Assembly: GCA_013146195.2 (NCBI GenBank)
Contig: CM028379.1
Location: 86,214,474-86,278,473 of the forward strand
Origin: Codonopsis lanceolata
Taxonomy: Eukaryota; Streptophyta; Magnoliopsida; Asterales; Campanulaceae
DNA: 64,000 nt
Direction: 5' to 3'
Shown: one piece after another, positions 37,701-46,272 of the stretch
Position numbering within the stretch: the first letter of the stretch is position 1
How the letters are laid out: every line of letters begins with the position of its first letter
Program-made: the position numbers and the translations under genes
The notes under the pieces: model-generated
Databases searched by the model: none
What the model saw: the letters and a program-made list of their open reading frames with translations, nothing else
What the model was told of the DNA's origin: nothing

Positions 37701-40700
37701 CAAACGAAAAGAAGGCTGCACAAAATCTGGATTTTGCACGAATTTCTCTTCCAACCTTTTTTGATATTTCGAAAGGGCAAAAAAGTAGTTGTCTTCTTTC
37801 CTTGAGACACATGGCTTCAGGTGCATGGGACAACAGTTATTCTCCAGCAATTCTTTCTCATCCTGTTGATTTTCCAGAACTAAAGATATTACAGCACTCC
37901 AATGTATATGTAATAAAGGAAAACCTCACTTTACGTGCATCTAAAACACAATAAATACGATTTAACAATACATGTTATCAACATGCATACAGATCAAAGC
38001 ATGTATGTTCAGATCAATTTCAGCATAATGCCAACCGCCCACCTACATTGAGCCTGCCAGAGTACGCATCGTAAAATATCACATGATCAAACCAACAAAC
38101 GTATGAAGTTATTCCAGAATCCAAGTCAGTTTTCTATCTTCAAAGACCAGTTAACAGAGGTTGGAGTAAATGGCATAAAATGGAAAAGCTAACAACAAAT
38201 TTGAGATGCCACAAATTTTTGGATTGCATAACAAGTTAAAGATAATATATCCCAAATCCCAAATAGAAGATGAATGAGAACAAAAAGCTCCACCTTGTAC
38301 TCCTCACAGTTGACACAATAGAGGCCTTCATAATCAGCCCTGTAGATATCACCACTCGCAAGAACTTTTGAGTAAAATTCCTCTACAATAGCTTCATGTT
38401 TGGGGTCAGTTGTCCGAATGAACTTGTCATAAGATATGTCTAACTGCAAACAACATAAATCAGAATAAACCAGAAGATAGTTGATTTCAACAAAAGAATA
38501 GATCACCAAGAAATGATCTCCACGGGAAAGGAATATACATCTTTCCATAGTGCCCTATAGGCTTGTGAAACCACATCACAGTGTTCACTGGGACTGGAAC
38601 CATGTGCGGCAGCGGCGGTAGCAATTTTCTCCCCATGCTCATCAGTGCCAGTAACAAATATAACCTTCTTTCCAAGAAGCCTCTGCCATTAAAAACTTTA
38701 GAAGTAAGAACTAGCCTGTCCAAATTATAAATCAATCATATGAGCTGCTAACAACGGTGAAATGTTCAAATCCATGCATTCTTTGCTAATGCAAAGTAAG
38801 AAGTTGAAATTCTTTTCTTCAATGTGGATAAAGCTTTTTTTTCTCTTCTCTTTTTTTTTAAGATAAATACTGGGGAAAATGGCATAATTCCTCCTAGTAT
38901 TATGATTTAATGTGAACTCAAAACAGATACTGGCATACTGCTAAAGTGATGAGCTGATATTTAGTTTCCACCTCCATCCATTTTAGCAACCAGACAATGG
39001 CTTACGGAAGTTAAACATCAAGACAATGATTAAAAAATGAATTTGAAAGTGAGTTTCCAAAACATTTTAGTAGACTTGCAAATAGTACCTAGAAGTTCTA
39101 CTCATTAACGAGATGGAACCACAACAGAAGTTTTAACCAATTGACCTCTAACTGAGCCATAAGACTGATATGGTTTTCGAATGGGACCCATTCAAATCAA
39201 AATGAAACAAGAGCTAGAATAAAGCGAACATTTGTTTTATAAATGTTGCATGAACCATCATTTCAACCAGTATTAATAAGTGTGCATTACTCATGGAGAA
39301 GGAAAAAAGAAGTACAACTCATTGCTGAGTTCCAGCTGTTCTGATTCGGAGGAGTAAATGTTCCATTGAACTACGTTGTCTATATTCTCAGTCTATCAAA
39401 ACACAAACATAGAAATTATATTGCCTCTACATCTTTCACAATTCCGTTTATTGAATAAAATTAAATGGTTGAACCAATCTGGCTAGAGAGAAATCTAAGA
39501 ATTTTTTAGAATATCGGATAAAGAGGAATTTCATCCAAACTCTTAGTTTTTGGTGTGTGGAAGCTGCTCCAAGTTCAGGGGAATCTTTTGTAGAGATAGT
39601 GAATAGGGATTTTGCGAACTAATTCTTTATATTGTATACTCCCTGTGTACAAGGAGGTGTCACCTTTTTTGACGCTGTTTATATATACATATAACATTAC
39701 TTATCAAAAAAAAAAAGATTGAACCACTGAGACAGTTTGGGGTCCCCCGTATGGTTCTAAAAAGTTTACTTTTCAACAATTGGCTAATTTGTACAAAATT
39801 GAGCGAAATTCTAAATGTAGTATAAGCTATAGTTCTTGAATAGCCAAGGGAATGCCTTGACTTTCGTGATGGATGATTAAAATAAGTTTAAACTGTCCCT
39901 AAAATAGTCAAATTGAACTTAAAAATTCGAGGAAACTCTTTTAGGAGGCATAGGGAGCAACCAGGGGCGGATCCAAAGGGGGAAGAGTAGGGCTCAAGCC
40001 CACATGAGAATTCTGGTAATGAATTTTTTTTAATTTTTTTACCCAAACACTCGTAAGAATATAAAGGTAGGAAGAAAGGAAGTCTGCTTGATGGATTAGT
40101 TTGTTTTGTTTATTTTAATTGTTTTGATTATTTTAAACCAATACTCCCTCCCTTGCATTTTGACACGATATTTGTTATTGTTTAAATTATTTTGATTATT
40201 TTAATTTCCAAAATTGTTAGATTGTCAGTTGTTTCTTACTTTCTTAGATCTTTTTTTTTTTGATAAGTAAGTATTATATAAAAAGCATCAAAAGAGGTGA
40301 TGCGTCCTTTGTACACTAGAGATATACCAAACCAAACATTAATCAGTGTCTAATCTATTTACAAGATCTACAAAATCAGTGTTTCTTAGATCTTTTTCAA
40401 TCCGTAATCAATAATTATGCATATGACACAGAATTAATTAATACTTTATTTGTAGTAATTATATGATTATATAATAAAAATGTGATTTATTTGCATTATA
40501 AGTTTATAGTAATTATTTTTAGAACTTTATATTTTGTACACATTCAAGTTCACATGATGTACTCGAACCTTGCTAGCCTCCTCCCCAACTACAAATGTAA
40601 CTTTAGAGACTTGTTGAGTTAAATTTAGTTAGCTTAACCTCTTTTATAATTATGTAAGTAGTGGGTAAAACTCATTACATCACCGACTATATGTGCCTTC

Positions 40701-41315
40701 TTTTTTAGATAAATGAAAGTTATTTTTCACGGTTATTAAAGTTTACAATATTTTTTTTACTTTCAAGCCCACGTGGTTCCAAATTCCTGCATCCGCCCTG
40801 GGAGTAACTGATAATCCCAGAGGACTCGACATACGAAATTGAGGGCATGATTGTAGATGTAGAATTAGTTCACTAGAACAGACATTAGGCATAATAAAGT
40901 GCTCAAATAGCAACAACTAGGTTTCTATTCATTGGACACAAATAAAACCAGTAGGAAGGAGATATGGAATCATCGAAACCTGAAAACGGGCAATAGCATC
41001 GGCGGCAATGGTGGTGTAGGCGCTGCCCATGTGAGGAGGGGCGTTTACGTAATAAAGGGGAGTGGTGAGGAAAAATTGGTCGGGACTCGCTGTTGACGAT
41101 GAGTGCTGCGTTGGTTCGCCATTGCTGCTGCAAGTGCAGTACAGGGAAGCTCTTTTTTTCGGAGATGAGATCAATTTTGACTGGAAATGGGTTCGATTAT
41201 AGAAGTGGATCCCCTTGATCGAGTTGTACAACGGAGATGATGATGAAGATGACGATGAGAACCAGAGTGTGTTTCTCTGTATGGTGTGATGTACCCTCCC
41301 CGCCATTGCTTCCAC
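25722..41315 (-). CDS. OVA1: Methionine--tRNA ligase, chloroplast/mitochondrial (OVA1 type)
   Basis: Class I aminoacyl-tRNA synthetase that charges tRNA-Met for organellar translation. Twelve exons were read with GT-AG borders: 41315-40980, 38682-38539, 38443-38294, 37862-37695, 36763-36639, 33741-33648, 32065-31967, 27779-27599, 27489-27374, 26983-26828, 26125-25997, 25871-25722. All phases join, giving 615 residues, close to the Arabidopsis protein. Exon 1 opens MEAMAGRVHH with a Ser-rich, Arg/Lys-containing presequence of about 75 residues, as expected for organelle import. The HIGH-type motif is PPHMGSAY, and VIFVTGTDEHGEKIA follows in exon 2. Exon 3 ends CVNCEEYK and exon 4 has NNCCPMH. 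The KMSKS-type loop is KMGKSLGN in exon 8, the variant usual for this plant enzyme. Exons 9-11 form the helical anticodon-binding domain with ECAPW. The C terminus is Lys-rich. No disabling change was seen. The long introns 1, 5, 6, 7 and 10 carry the insertions listed separately; in introns 3, 4 and 9 nothing was recognised. Confidence 0.95.
25938..25990. repeat. Compound (GT/GC)n-(GA)n microsatellite in OVA1 intron 11
   Basis: Alternating GTGTGC units run into an uninterrupted GA tract. It lies within 7 bases of the exon 11 donor side (exon ends at 25997), so length variation would fall at the start of the 125-bp intron. Confidence 0.9.
26426..26737. mobile_element. hAT-type miniature element in OVA1 intron 10
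   Basis: 312 bp, flanked by an 8-bp target duplication with one difference (ATTTGTGG at 26418-26425, ATTTGAGG at 26738-26745). The ends TAGGCATGTCAA and TTGACTGGCCTA are inverted repeats. The interior is rich in CGGGTTGAAATGGGT-type phrases common in plant hAT MITEs. It has no coding capacity. Confidence 0.75.
27780..29676. other. OVA1 intron 7, 3' part
   Basis: Intronic DNA with no recognised gene. The only identifiable structure is the tiny poly-A insertion at 28572-28583. Confidence 0.5.
28572..28583 (+). mobile_element. Minimal poly-A retroposition flanked by a 17-bp duplication
   Basis: AAGGATGTATTACAATT (28555-28571) and AAGGATGTATCACAATT (28584-28600) are the same sequence with one change. 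Between them is only TTATT plus A residues. This has the form of an L1-type insertion truncated almost to its poly-A tail. Confidence 0.65.
29687..31240 (-). mobile_element. LINE (L1 type), 5'-truncated, copy A in OVA1 intron 7
   Basis: On the minus strand, from 31231 down: the end of RT (SLPTVYLGLPLG, GWKKQYLSKGGRLTLVKN), then GKWFWRFVVDRNAWWR and SFEVGNGSTIRFW. It ends with the zinc-binding RT-associated domain (WCFMCKGCEESVNHLLLHC). The tail is GACGCTTTGGTATATAATAC then CTTTACTTATC and poly-A. A 10-bp TSD, CTAAAGATTC, is at 29677-29686 and 31241-31250. Two long open parts (30367-29780, 30856-30368) are nearly intact, so this copy is comparatively young. The host gene runs in the same direction. 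Confidence 0.92.
31390..31860 (+). other. Exon-like open stretches antisense to OVA1, unidentified
   Basis: Two open stretches: 31390-31560 (MAENEDACEANLQTKKQKRR, then TEAVMLRWRR) and 31611-31860 (EEGFLSGIINQKFFLENL, ending KILANLSQKPVKF). Composition and length look protein-like, with amphipathic helices and few low-complexity runs. They lie in intron 7, next to a LINE and a minimal retroposition. I do not recognise the family. They could be a captured gene fragment, a small antisense gene or chance. Confidence 0.3.
31883..31910 (-). mobile_element. Minimal LINE-tail retroposition flanked by an 18-bp duplication
   Basis: ATCAATCAACATAGATCC occurs perfectly at 31865-31882 and 31911-31928. 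The 28-base insert, read on the minus strand, is ACTTTTC followed by poly-A and GAAG. The 7 non-A bases resemble the terminal ACTTATC of the LINE family in this window. It is effectively an insertion of the tail alone. Confidence 0.75.
31929..33142. other. OVA1 exon 7 flanks and intron 6, part
   Basis: Apart from exon 7 (31967-32065) nothing is recognised. A phrase ATTGAGACTCATATTCTTAC is repeated at about 32466 and 32521. Confidence 0.5.
33143..33392 (-). mobile_element. Miniature LTR element (TRIM/SMART-like) in OVA1 intron 6
   Basis: Two 70-bp direct repeats (33143-33212 and 33323-33392) flank 110 bp. On the minus strand the repeat begins TGTTAAGCTTGATATAC and ends GGTTATAACA. It is followed by TAGATCAGCA, like a degenerate initiator-tRNA primer site. 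Just before the second repeat is GTGAGGGGGAG, a polypurine tract. The order LTR-PBS-PPT-LTR with no coding DNA defines a miniature LTR retrotransposon. No TSD is evident. Confidence 0.7.
33927..36295 (-). mobile_element. LINE (L1 type), 5'-truncated, copy B in OVA1 intron 5
   Basis: The TSD is 19 bp with one change: AAGAAATCTTAGCGTGATT at 33908-33926 and AAGAAATCTTAGCATGATT at 36296-36314. On the minus strand the RT part holds RRQEDPFSPFLF and HLFFADDLLFF (the F-A-D-D catalytic box), then GLPLGAASRSKA, WKGILKRWEPFERF and WCYLCKGDGKRVNHILMHC. Frames are broken in several places, including a short tandem duplication (RRAFLAL twice) near 34715-34760. It is interrupted by a 424-bp solo LTR. Confidence 0.92.
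35729..36152. mobile_element. Solo LTR inside LINE copy B
   Basis: 424 bp, starting TGATGTGGGATAAG and ending TTTCCCCGTATCA, between perfect 5-bp duplications CATTG (35724-35728 and 36153-36157). TG...CA ends, a 5-bp TSD and no coding sequence fit a solo LTR left by recombination, or a miniature LTR element. Removing it and one TSD rejoins the LINE frame across VNGEPAEF. The family was not identified. Confidence 0.8.
39477..39716 (+). mobile_element. LINE 3' fragment, copy H in OVA1 intron 1
   Basis: A plus-strand fragment of about 240 bp that encodes the LINE C terminus (TLSFWCVEAAPSSGESFVEI) and the 3' tail with GTGTACAAGGAGGTGTCACC and CTTATC plus poly-A. Flanking repeats GGTTGAACCA (39467-39476) and GATTGAACCA (39717-39726) are the likely TSD. 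It lies opposite to the host gene. Confidence 0.8.
39962..40800. mobile_element. hAT-type non-autonomous transposon in OVA1 intron 1
   Basis: 839 bp. The ends CAGGGGCGGAT and ATCCGCCCTG are inverted repeats of a type common in plant hAT elements. The 8-bp duplication is GGAGCAAC (39954-39961) and GGAGTAAC (40801-40808). Just inside the ends, GGGCTCAAGCCCAC and its counterpart CAAGCCCACGTGG extend the symmetry. LINE fragment I is nested inside. No transposase frame is present. Confidence 0.82.
40256..40381 (-). mobile_element. LINE 3' fragment, copy I, nested in the hAT element
   Basis: A 126-bp fragment with poly-T, GATAAGTAAGTATTATAT and GATGCGTCCTTTGTACACTA, which is the family tail. A perfect 16-bp TSD, TTTCTTAGATCTTTTT, is at 40240-40255 and 40382-40397. 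It is younger than the hAT element that contains it. Confidence 0.9.
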
Positions 41316-43504
41316 GGGTCTCTTTCTCTCTGCAGCTAGTGTCTAGTGACCAGTGGGAGCTTGGATGTTGGGAATTGGGATAGGGGGGTTTAACCGTTTA
41401 AGGTTACTAGTGAACCGGAACGTTAACCGGATGGGGTTTATGGGTACCCGGGATAAAGATTAATCAACTACTAGTAAATTAGTAATCCACCTGGATGTAC
41501 GAATTATATATAGATATATAAAAATAATGTTTTGGTGGCTTACAGAATTATTTAAAACATAAAAAAAGTGGAAGGAATTAATAAATAATATCTATATTTT
41601 GCGGTACTTGTATATTCATATTTATTAGGCGGAAAAATAATTCGGGGTATATTTATTAATAGCATTTTCAAACTTATCAAATTCATAATTAACTTAACTC
41701 ACAAAAAATATTCTTTAATAGCCTTTTTTTTGTAATGAATTGTCCATAATACCCTTTTGACTTTCAAAATTACTATAATGTGCTCAAGGTCGATCAATGA
41801 TCAATCAACTCGACCATTGAGTCGATCAATGGTCGAGTTGTGTCGATCAATGGTTGATTAACTCGACCATTGAGTCGATCAAAGGTCGAGTTAATCGACC
41901 TTAAAATCGAAGGGTATTTTTGTCAGTTTCTAAATTTATTGTTTCAAAGGCCATAAAAGTATAATGAATAAGCCATAAGGCTGTACTTGATAATTACCAC
42001 AAATTAATTCACCTAAAGTTGCCACATGGACGATGTTGACTTTTGTTTTAGTAATAGTTAATGTATAGATTAATAAATAATAGATAAATAGATTAGACGA
42101 TAAAATAAATTCACATAAAGTTTTTACGTGAAAGCAATGACTTGTGTTTTAATTGTAATTAATAGATAGATTGTTCATCCTCTTCTAAAGTGAAGAAATG
42201 CCCCTCGTATTTCGTTTTTCTTTGGTCAATTTTATCAAAATTTGATTAATTATAAATTTTATTTTTTCTATTTTTGGATATATAATATTACCCACAGTAT
42301 TTTTTTTAGATGTTTCAATTGAAGTGTCCACTTTAAAATTATGTTTACAATTTTCGTTATATTTCATCTTTTATCATTCAATTGTTCGTAAACATATTGA
42401 TTGTGCTCAAGTATTTTTGTTTTTATGGTCAACTCTGAAGTTTCCGATAATGTTAATATATCTTTTATCTATTATATTTTTCAAACATTCATTCTTTGCG
42501 TGGAACAAAGGGAGTAAAAATTATTACCGATACAGATACTCCATCCACTCTAATTTTATGTCCTTTTTTTAGATTTTTTTTACTAAATGAGTGTCATTTC
42601 TGTATAAATTTACTAGTTTCAGAAAATGTCTTAGTAGAGTAAACTTTTGAGTTTTGATACACCATCGGTGCAAAAAAATATTTACACAAGCAGTCTAAAA
42701 ACTCTTTGATAAGAATTTTTTTTCTAAAATATAATCATACTGATCATTTATCGCATATTAACTACACATTAGATTTTTTTAACACAAATTTCAATTTTTG
42801 GCATTTAAATGACTAATATTTTCTTTGAAGGTATTTGATTGGTTGATAGCAAAGCTAACTTTTTAAGAAATACATACTTGATATTTTTAACTAAAAAAAT
42901 GGTAGAATGTCAATTAAGATCTGTATGGCATGAATCAACCAATTTTCTCGTTGATTCATTGTAAAATTGTGTTTTTTTGAAGCACTTTTGTAAATATAAA
43001 ATGTACACTAGTGGTTTATCAAAATTAAATCATTATTTCAACTCATTCCACTTTATAATGAGTAGGTCTAATGTAAAATCGTCTTACGAATCTTAAATCG
43101 TAAGACGCAGTCTCACTCTCTTACAATTCAACCTACCGACACTCGATGGGTCGAGTCAAGGAAATCCGTCTTACATAAAATACTCCTAAAACCGTATTTT
43201 CTTAGTTTTTGCCCATTATAATTATACTAGATCTTCATGCATGTGCCTATTGTACAATGCAAATATATCTGATTTCGTTAATTATAATGACAGTGAATAA
43301 ATAGAAAATACAATTTAAAAAAATGTTACAGTTAAAGATGGTGCATCAAGTCTTTGAGTGAACTATCGAAAGAGGAGCAATAAGAGAGAGGAGAGAAGCA
43401 TGTATGTAGAGAGCGAGAAATGGGTCGTGTGGGAGAGAGACCAGTCGAGAAAAGGGAGCAGTCAATAATGAACATAAATAGGTGAAGATTGATCTTTAAA
43501 CCCA
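41316..43504. other. Intergenic, upstream of OVA1
   Basis: AT-rich sequence with no gene. The promoter and 5' UTR of the minus-strand OVA1 gene must lie near 41316-41600, but no element could be assigned. It contains the inverted repeats at 41808-41891 and a short Stowaway-like TACTCCATCC end near 42536. Confidence 0.45.
41808..41891. repeat. Two adjacent 13-bp-arm inverted repeats (GTCGATCAATGGTCGAGT family)
   Basis: ACTCGACCATTGA, GTCGA, TCAATGGTCGAGT at 41808-41838 is a perfect inverted repeat. A second copy at 41861-41891 has one arm mismatch. Further GTCGATCA/TGATCAA units lie just to the left. The block is a small cluster of TCGA-centred palindromes. Confidence 0.85.
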
Positions 43505-44661
43505 TTAAGGGTATATTAGATATTTTACATTGATAAATATTAAAGAGTATACTTAATACATCACATATAAAATGCTTAATACAACATTTTTAAAAAATAT
43601 TTGACCAAAATACCCTTTACATAATTTATTTTTTTTGTTTTTTATTAAATTTAATTTAACAAATTTTTAAATTTAAAAATATTTTAAACACAATTAATTT
43701 ATTAATTAATTTGATTTAGTTACTAAACATAATTAAATTACTAATTAATTTGATTTAGTTATTCTAAGTGAAAAATTATCTTTGAGTTAGGTTTAAAATT
43801 AAAAAAAATTAATTTGATTTGAATTAGGTTTAAATTAAAAAAAACAAGTTTTGGGTATTTTATTTATTTATTTTAATTAAATTTAAATTAGCTAAAATTT
43901 ATTTCTTTGTTTTTTATTAAATTTAAATTAGCTAATTTAAAATTTAATAATTAATTGATTTGAATTAGGTTTAAACTTTAAAAAAAAAAGTTTTGGGTTT
44001 AGGCCTTAGGACCGGTTTTGTACCCGTCCAAATGAAGAGATGGGCTAGGGACCGGTCTGCTAGCAGGCCAAATTGGGGGGATGGGTCTGGGCCTGGTTGG
44101 GTGGCAGTCCAAAAGGGGGGATGGGTTGAGGCCTGGTCTGGTAGCAGGCCAAAAAGGGGGGGCTGGGTTGAGAGCGGGCAGTGGGCTTATGGAGGAAATG
44201 AATGGGTTTAGGACTGGTTTCAATCCAGTCCTTAAACCCAAAAGTTGGTTTTTTTAAAAAAAATTTAAACATAATTCAAATCAAATTAATTATTAAATTT
44301 TAAATTAGTTAATTTAAATTTAATGAAAAACAAAAAAATAAATTTTAGTTAATTTAAATTTAATTAAAAAAACAAAAAAATTAAATTACCCAAAAAATGT
44401 TTTTTAACATGTTTTTTTACCCCAAAACTTGTTTTTTTAATTTAAACCTAATTCAAATCAAATTAATTATAAAATTTTAAATTATCTAATTTAAATTTAA
44501 TAAAAAAACAAAAAAATAAATTTTAGTTAATTTAAATTTAATTAAAAAACAAAAAAATAAATTACGTAAAGGGTATTTTGGTCAAATATTTTATAAAAGT
44601 GTTGTATTAAGCATTTTATAGGTGTTGTATTAAGTACCTATGATATTAAAAAGACCCTTAA
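43505..44661. mobile_element. Fold-back transposon with long TIRs and an internal minisatellite
   Basis: The left arm (TTAAGGGTATATTAGATATT, then AAAATGCTTAATACAACA and ATTTGACCAAAATACCCTTTAC) reappears inverted in the right arm ending GACCCTTAA at 44661. Symmetry extends through AT-rich DNA for several hundred bases on each side, for example GATTTGAATTAGGTTTAAA on the left and its complement on the right. The centre is GC-rich and repetitive. There is no transposase. The TSD is unclear. Confidence 0.75.
43999..44235. repeat. GC-rich minisatellite at the centre of the fold-back element
   Basis: About four imperfect units of 55-60 bp, each with a GGCCTGGTCTGGTAGCAGGCC-like part (GCAGGCCAAA, GGGGGGATGGG). 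The block is bounded by GGACCGGTTT and its near-complement GGACTGGTTTCAATCC. Both strands are open because the repeat is GC-rich; this is not a gene. Confidence 0.75.
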
Positions 44662-44691
44662 GTTACTTTTCTGACTAGTATTAATAATAAT

Positions 44692-44949
44692 ACTCCCTCC
44701 GTCCCTAAATTATCGTCTTTTTTTCCTTTTTCGTCCGTCCCAAAATAATTGTCTAGTTTGAAACTTATCTTTTTAGAACAGCACTTTTACCACTTTACCC
44801 TTACTTTTTCACCTTACTTTAATTATGGATCACATACACATGGGCTTTAAAGGAAACTACATTAGACTAATATAAATAATCAAGTCAATTATTTTTTATT
44901 AAACTGTACGCCGGATCAACTAAGACGATTATTTAGGGACGGAGGAAGT
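44692..44949. mobile_element. Stowaway-like MITE
   Basis: 258 bp with CTCCCTCCGTCCCTAAATTATCGTC at the left (written here as its first part, CTCCCTCCGTCCC) and the complementary GGGACGGAGG at the right, flanked by TA. It is non-coding. A close relative lies at 45042. Confidence 0.85.
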
Positions 44950-45041
44950 ACTACTTTGTCAATTCCAATTAAAGAGTTGTACTTAAACTTTTTAGTCAAA
45001 TGAAAATTTGAAAGAGAATTGCTTAATAAACTATAAAACAT

Positions 45042-45304
45042 ACTCCCTCCGTCCTTAAATTATCGTTCTTCTTTTCTTTTTCGTCCGTCCCAAAATAAAT
45101 GTCCACTTTGAAACTTACCTTTTTAGAACATCACTTTTACTACTTTACCCTTACTTTTTCACCCTACTTTGATTATGAGCCACATACACATGAGCTTTAA
45201 AGGAAACTATACATTAAACAAATATTAATAATCCAATCAAATAGATTTTCTTAAACGATACACCGAATCAACCAGAACAATAAATTATGATGAATGATGG
45301 GAGT
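45042..45304. mobile_element. Stowaway-like MITE, second copy
   Basis: It starts CTCCCTCCGTCCTTAAAT and shares the interior with the preceding element (CACTTTTAC, TTTACCCTTACTTTTTCACC, CACATACACATG, CTTTAAAGGAAACTA). The right end is degraded to GATGGGAGTA. Same orientation, about 350 bp apart. Confidence 0.8.
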
Positions 45305-45567
45305 AGTATTTTATTGATGCTACTTCTCTAATGTACGTAGTTTATAGATGATAATGATATAGCTTTACTCTCTCCAACATATTAAAATTATTTTAAAATC
45401 AACTAAATGACAAAACGTTAAAATGTACCTCTTCAACTTGGACAAAAAAAGCATTTTTACCTTTAACAAACACAATACTTGTGTGACAAAGAAAAATAAT
45501 AATAGTGGACTCGAATACATCAAGATCAACATCAATTATGTAAACGCTAGTTGAAGTCGATCCTTAA

Positions 45568-45869
45568 GAGCTTGTTTGTTAGTCGGATAAGAATAAACAA
45601 TATTATTAATCTCAATATTATTAGTGTCCTCGCTATTAATCCTCATTTGTATATTGGAGGGTAATTTTGAAATTATAAATATTAATCCTAATTTTTTTCA
45701 GTGAAAGTGGTAATAATACCACCCTCCCCCTTGGTATTCATAGTGAGGAGATAATAACTTTATTCGGATAACTCGTGCTATTAGTCCCGATCACCTATTG
45801 CGTACCAAATATCAGGCAACTAGGCTTATTAATCATATCTAACATTAATCCTGACGATCAAACGGCACC
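45568..45869. mobile_element. Tourist-like (PIF/Harbinger) MITE
   Basis: The ends GAGCTTGTTTG and CAAACGGCACC are partly complementary and flanked by TAA on both sides (45565-45567, 45870-45872), the 3-bp TSD of this superfamily. The interior has a second palindromic layer (AATATTATTAATC near the left, GGCTTATTAATCAT near the right). No coding sequence. Confidence 0.55.
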
Positions 45870-46272
45870 TAAAAGTGTTAACATAGCCTCAAACTTGCTA
45901 ATCCAAAAGTATACCACAGTAATAAAAAAGAAAAAAGAAAACGAAAAGTAACCATTACAAAAGAGGATACAGAATTTCGTAACGTTTTTAACTTTCATGA
46001 AGTGACCAGCTCTTGAAAGTTGAAACACTCAAGAGATATGCATGTCATAATGAATAAAATGTTAGTATAAGCTGAATCCTGGCGCCTGATTCTGGCTAAT
46101 CAACCTCACTAACAATAACAAAGCTTTCAATCTTTTGTCGGAGTTTCAAAGGAAATATTACAGTGTCCAAAATTCAGAAAACTAACACCAAAACTCCCCT
46201 GCACCTTCAATTTTCTATGGTCAAGACTCAACCACAAACAAAATAAAGAGACATCATATTCATAGCTAGATA

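Noticed and set aside
43993..44272. Trp/Gly-rich and Pro-rich proteins
   Set aside because: They are both strands of a GC-rich minisatellite inside a fold-back transposon.
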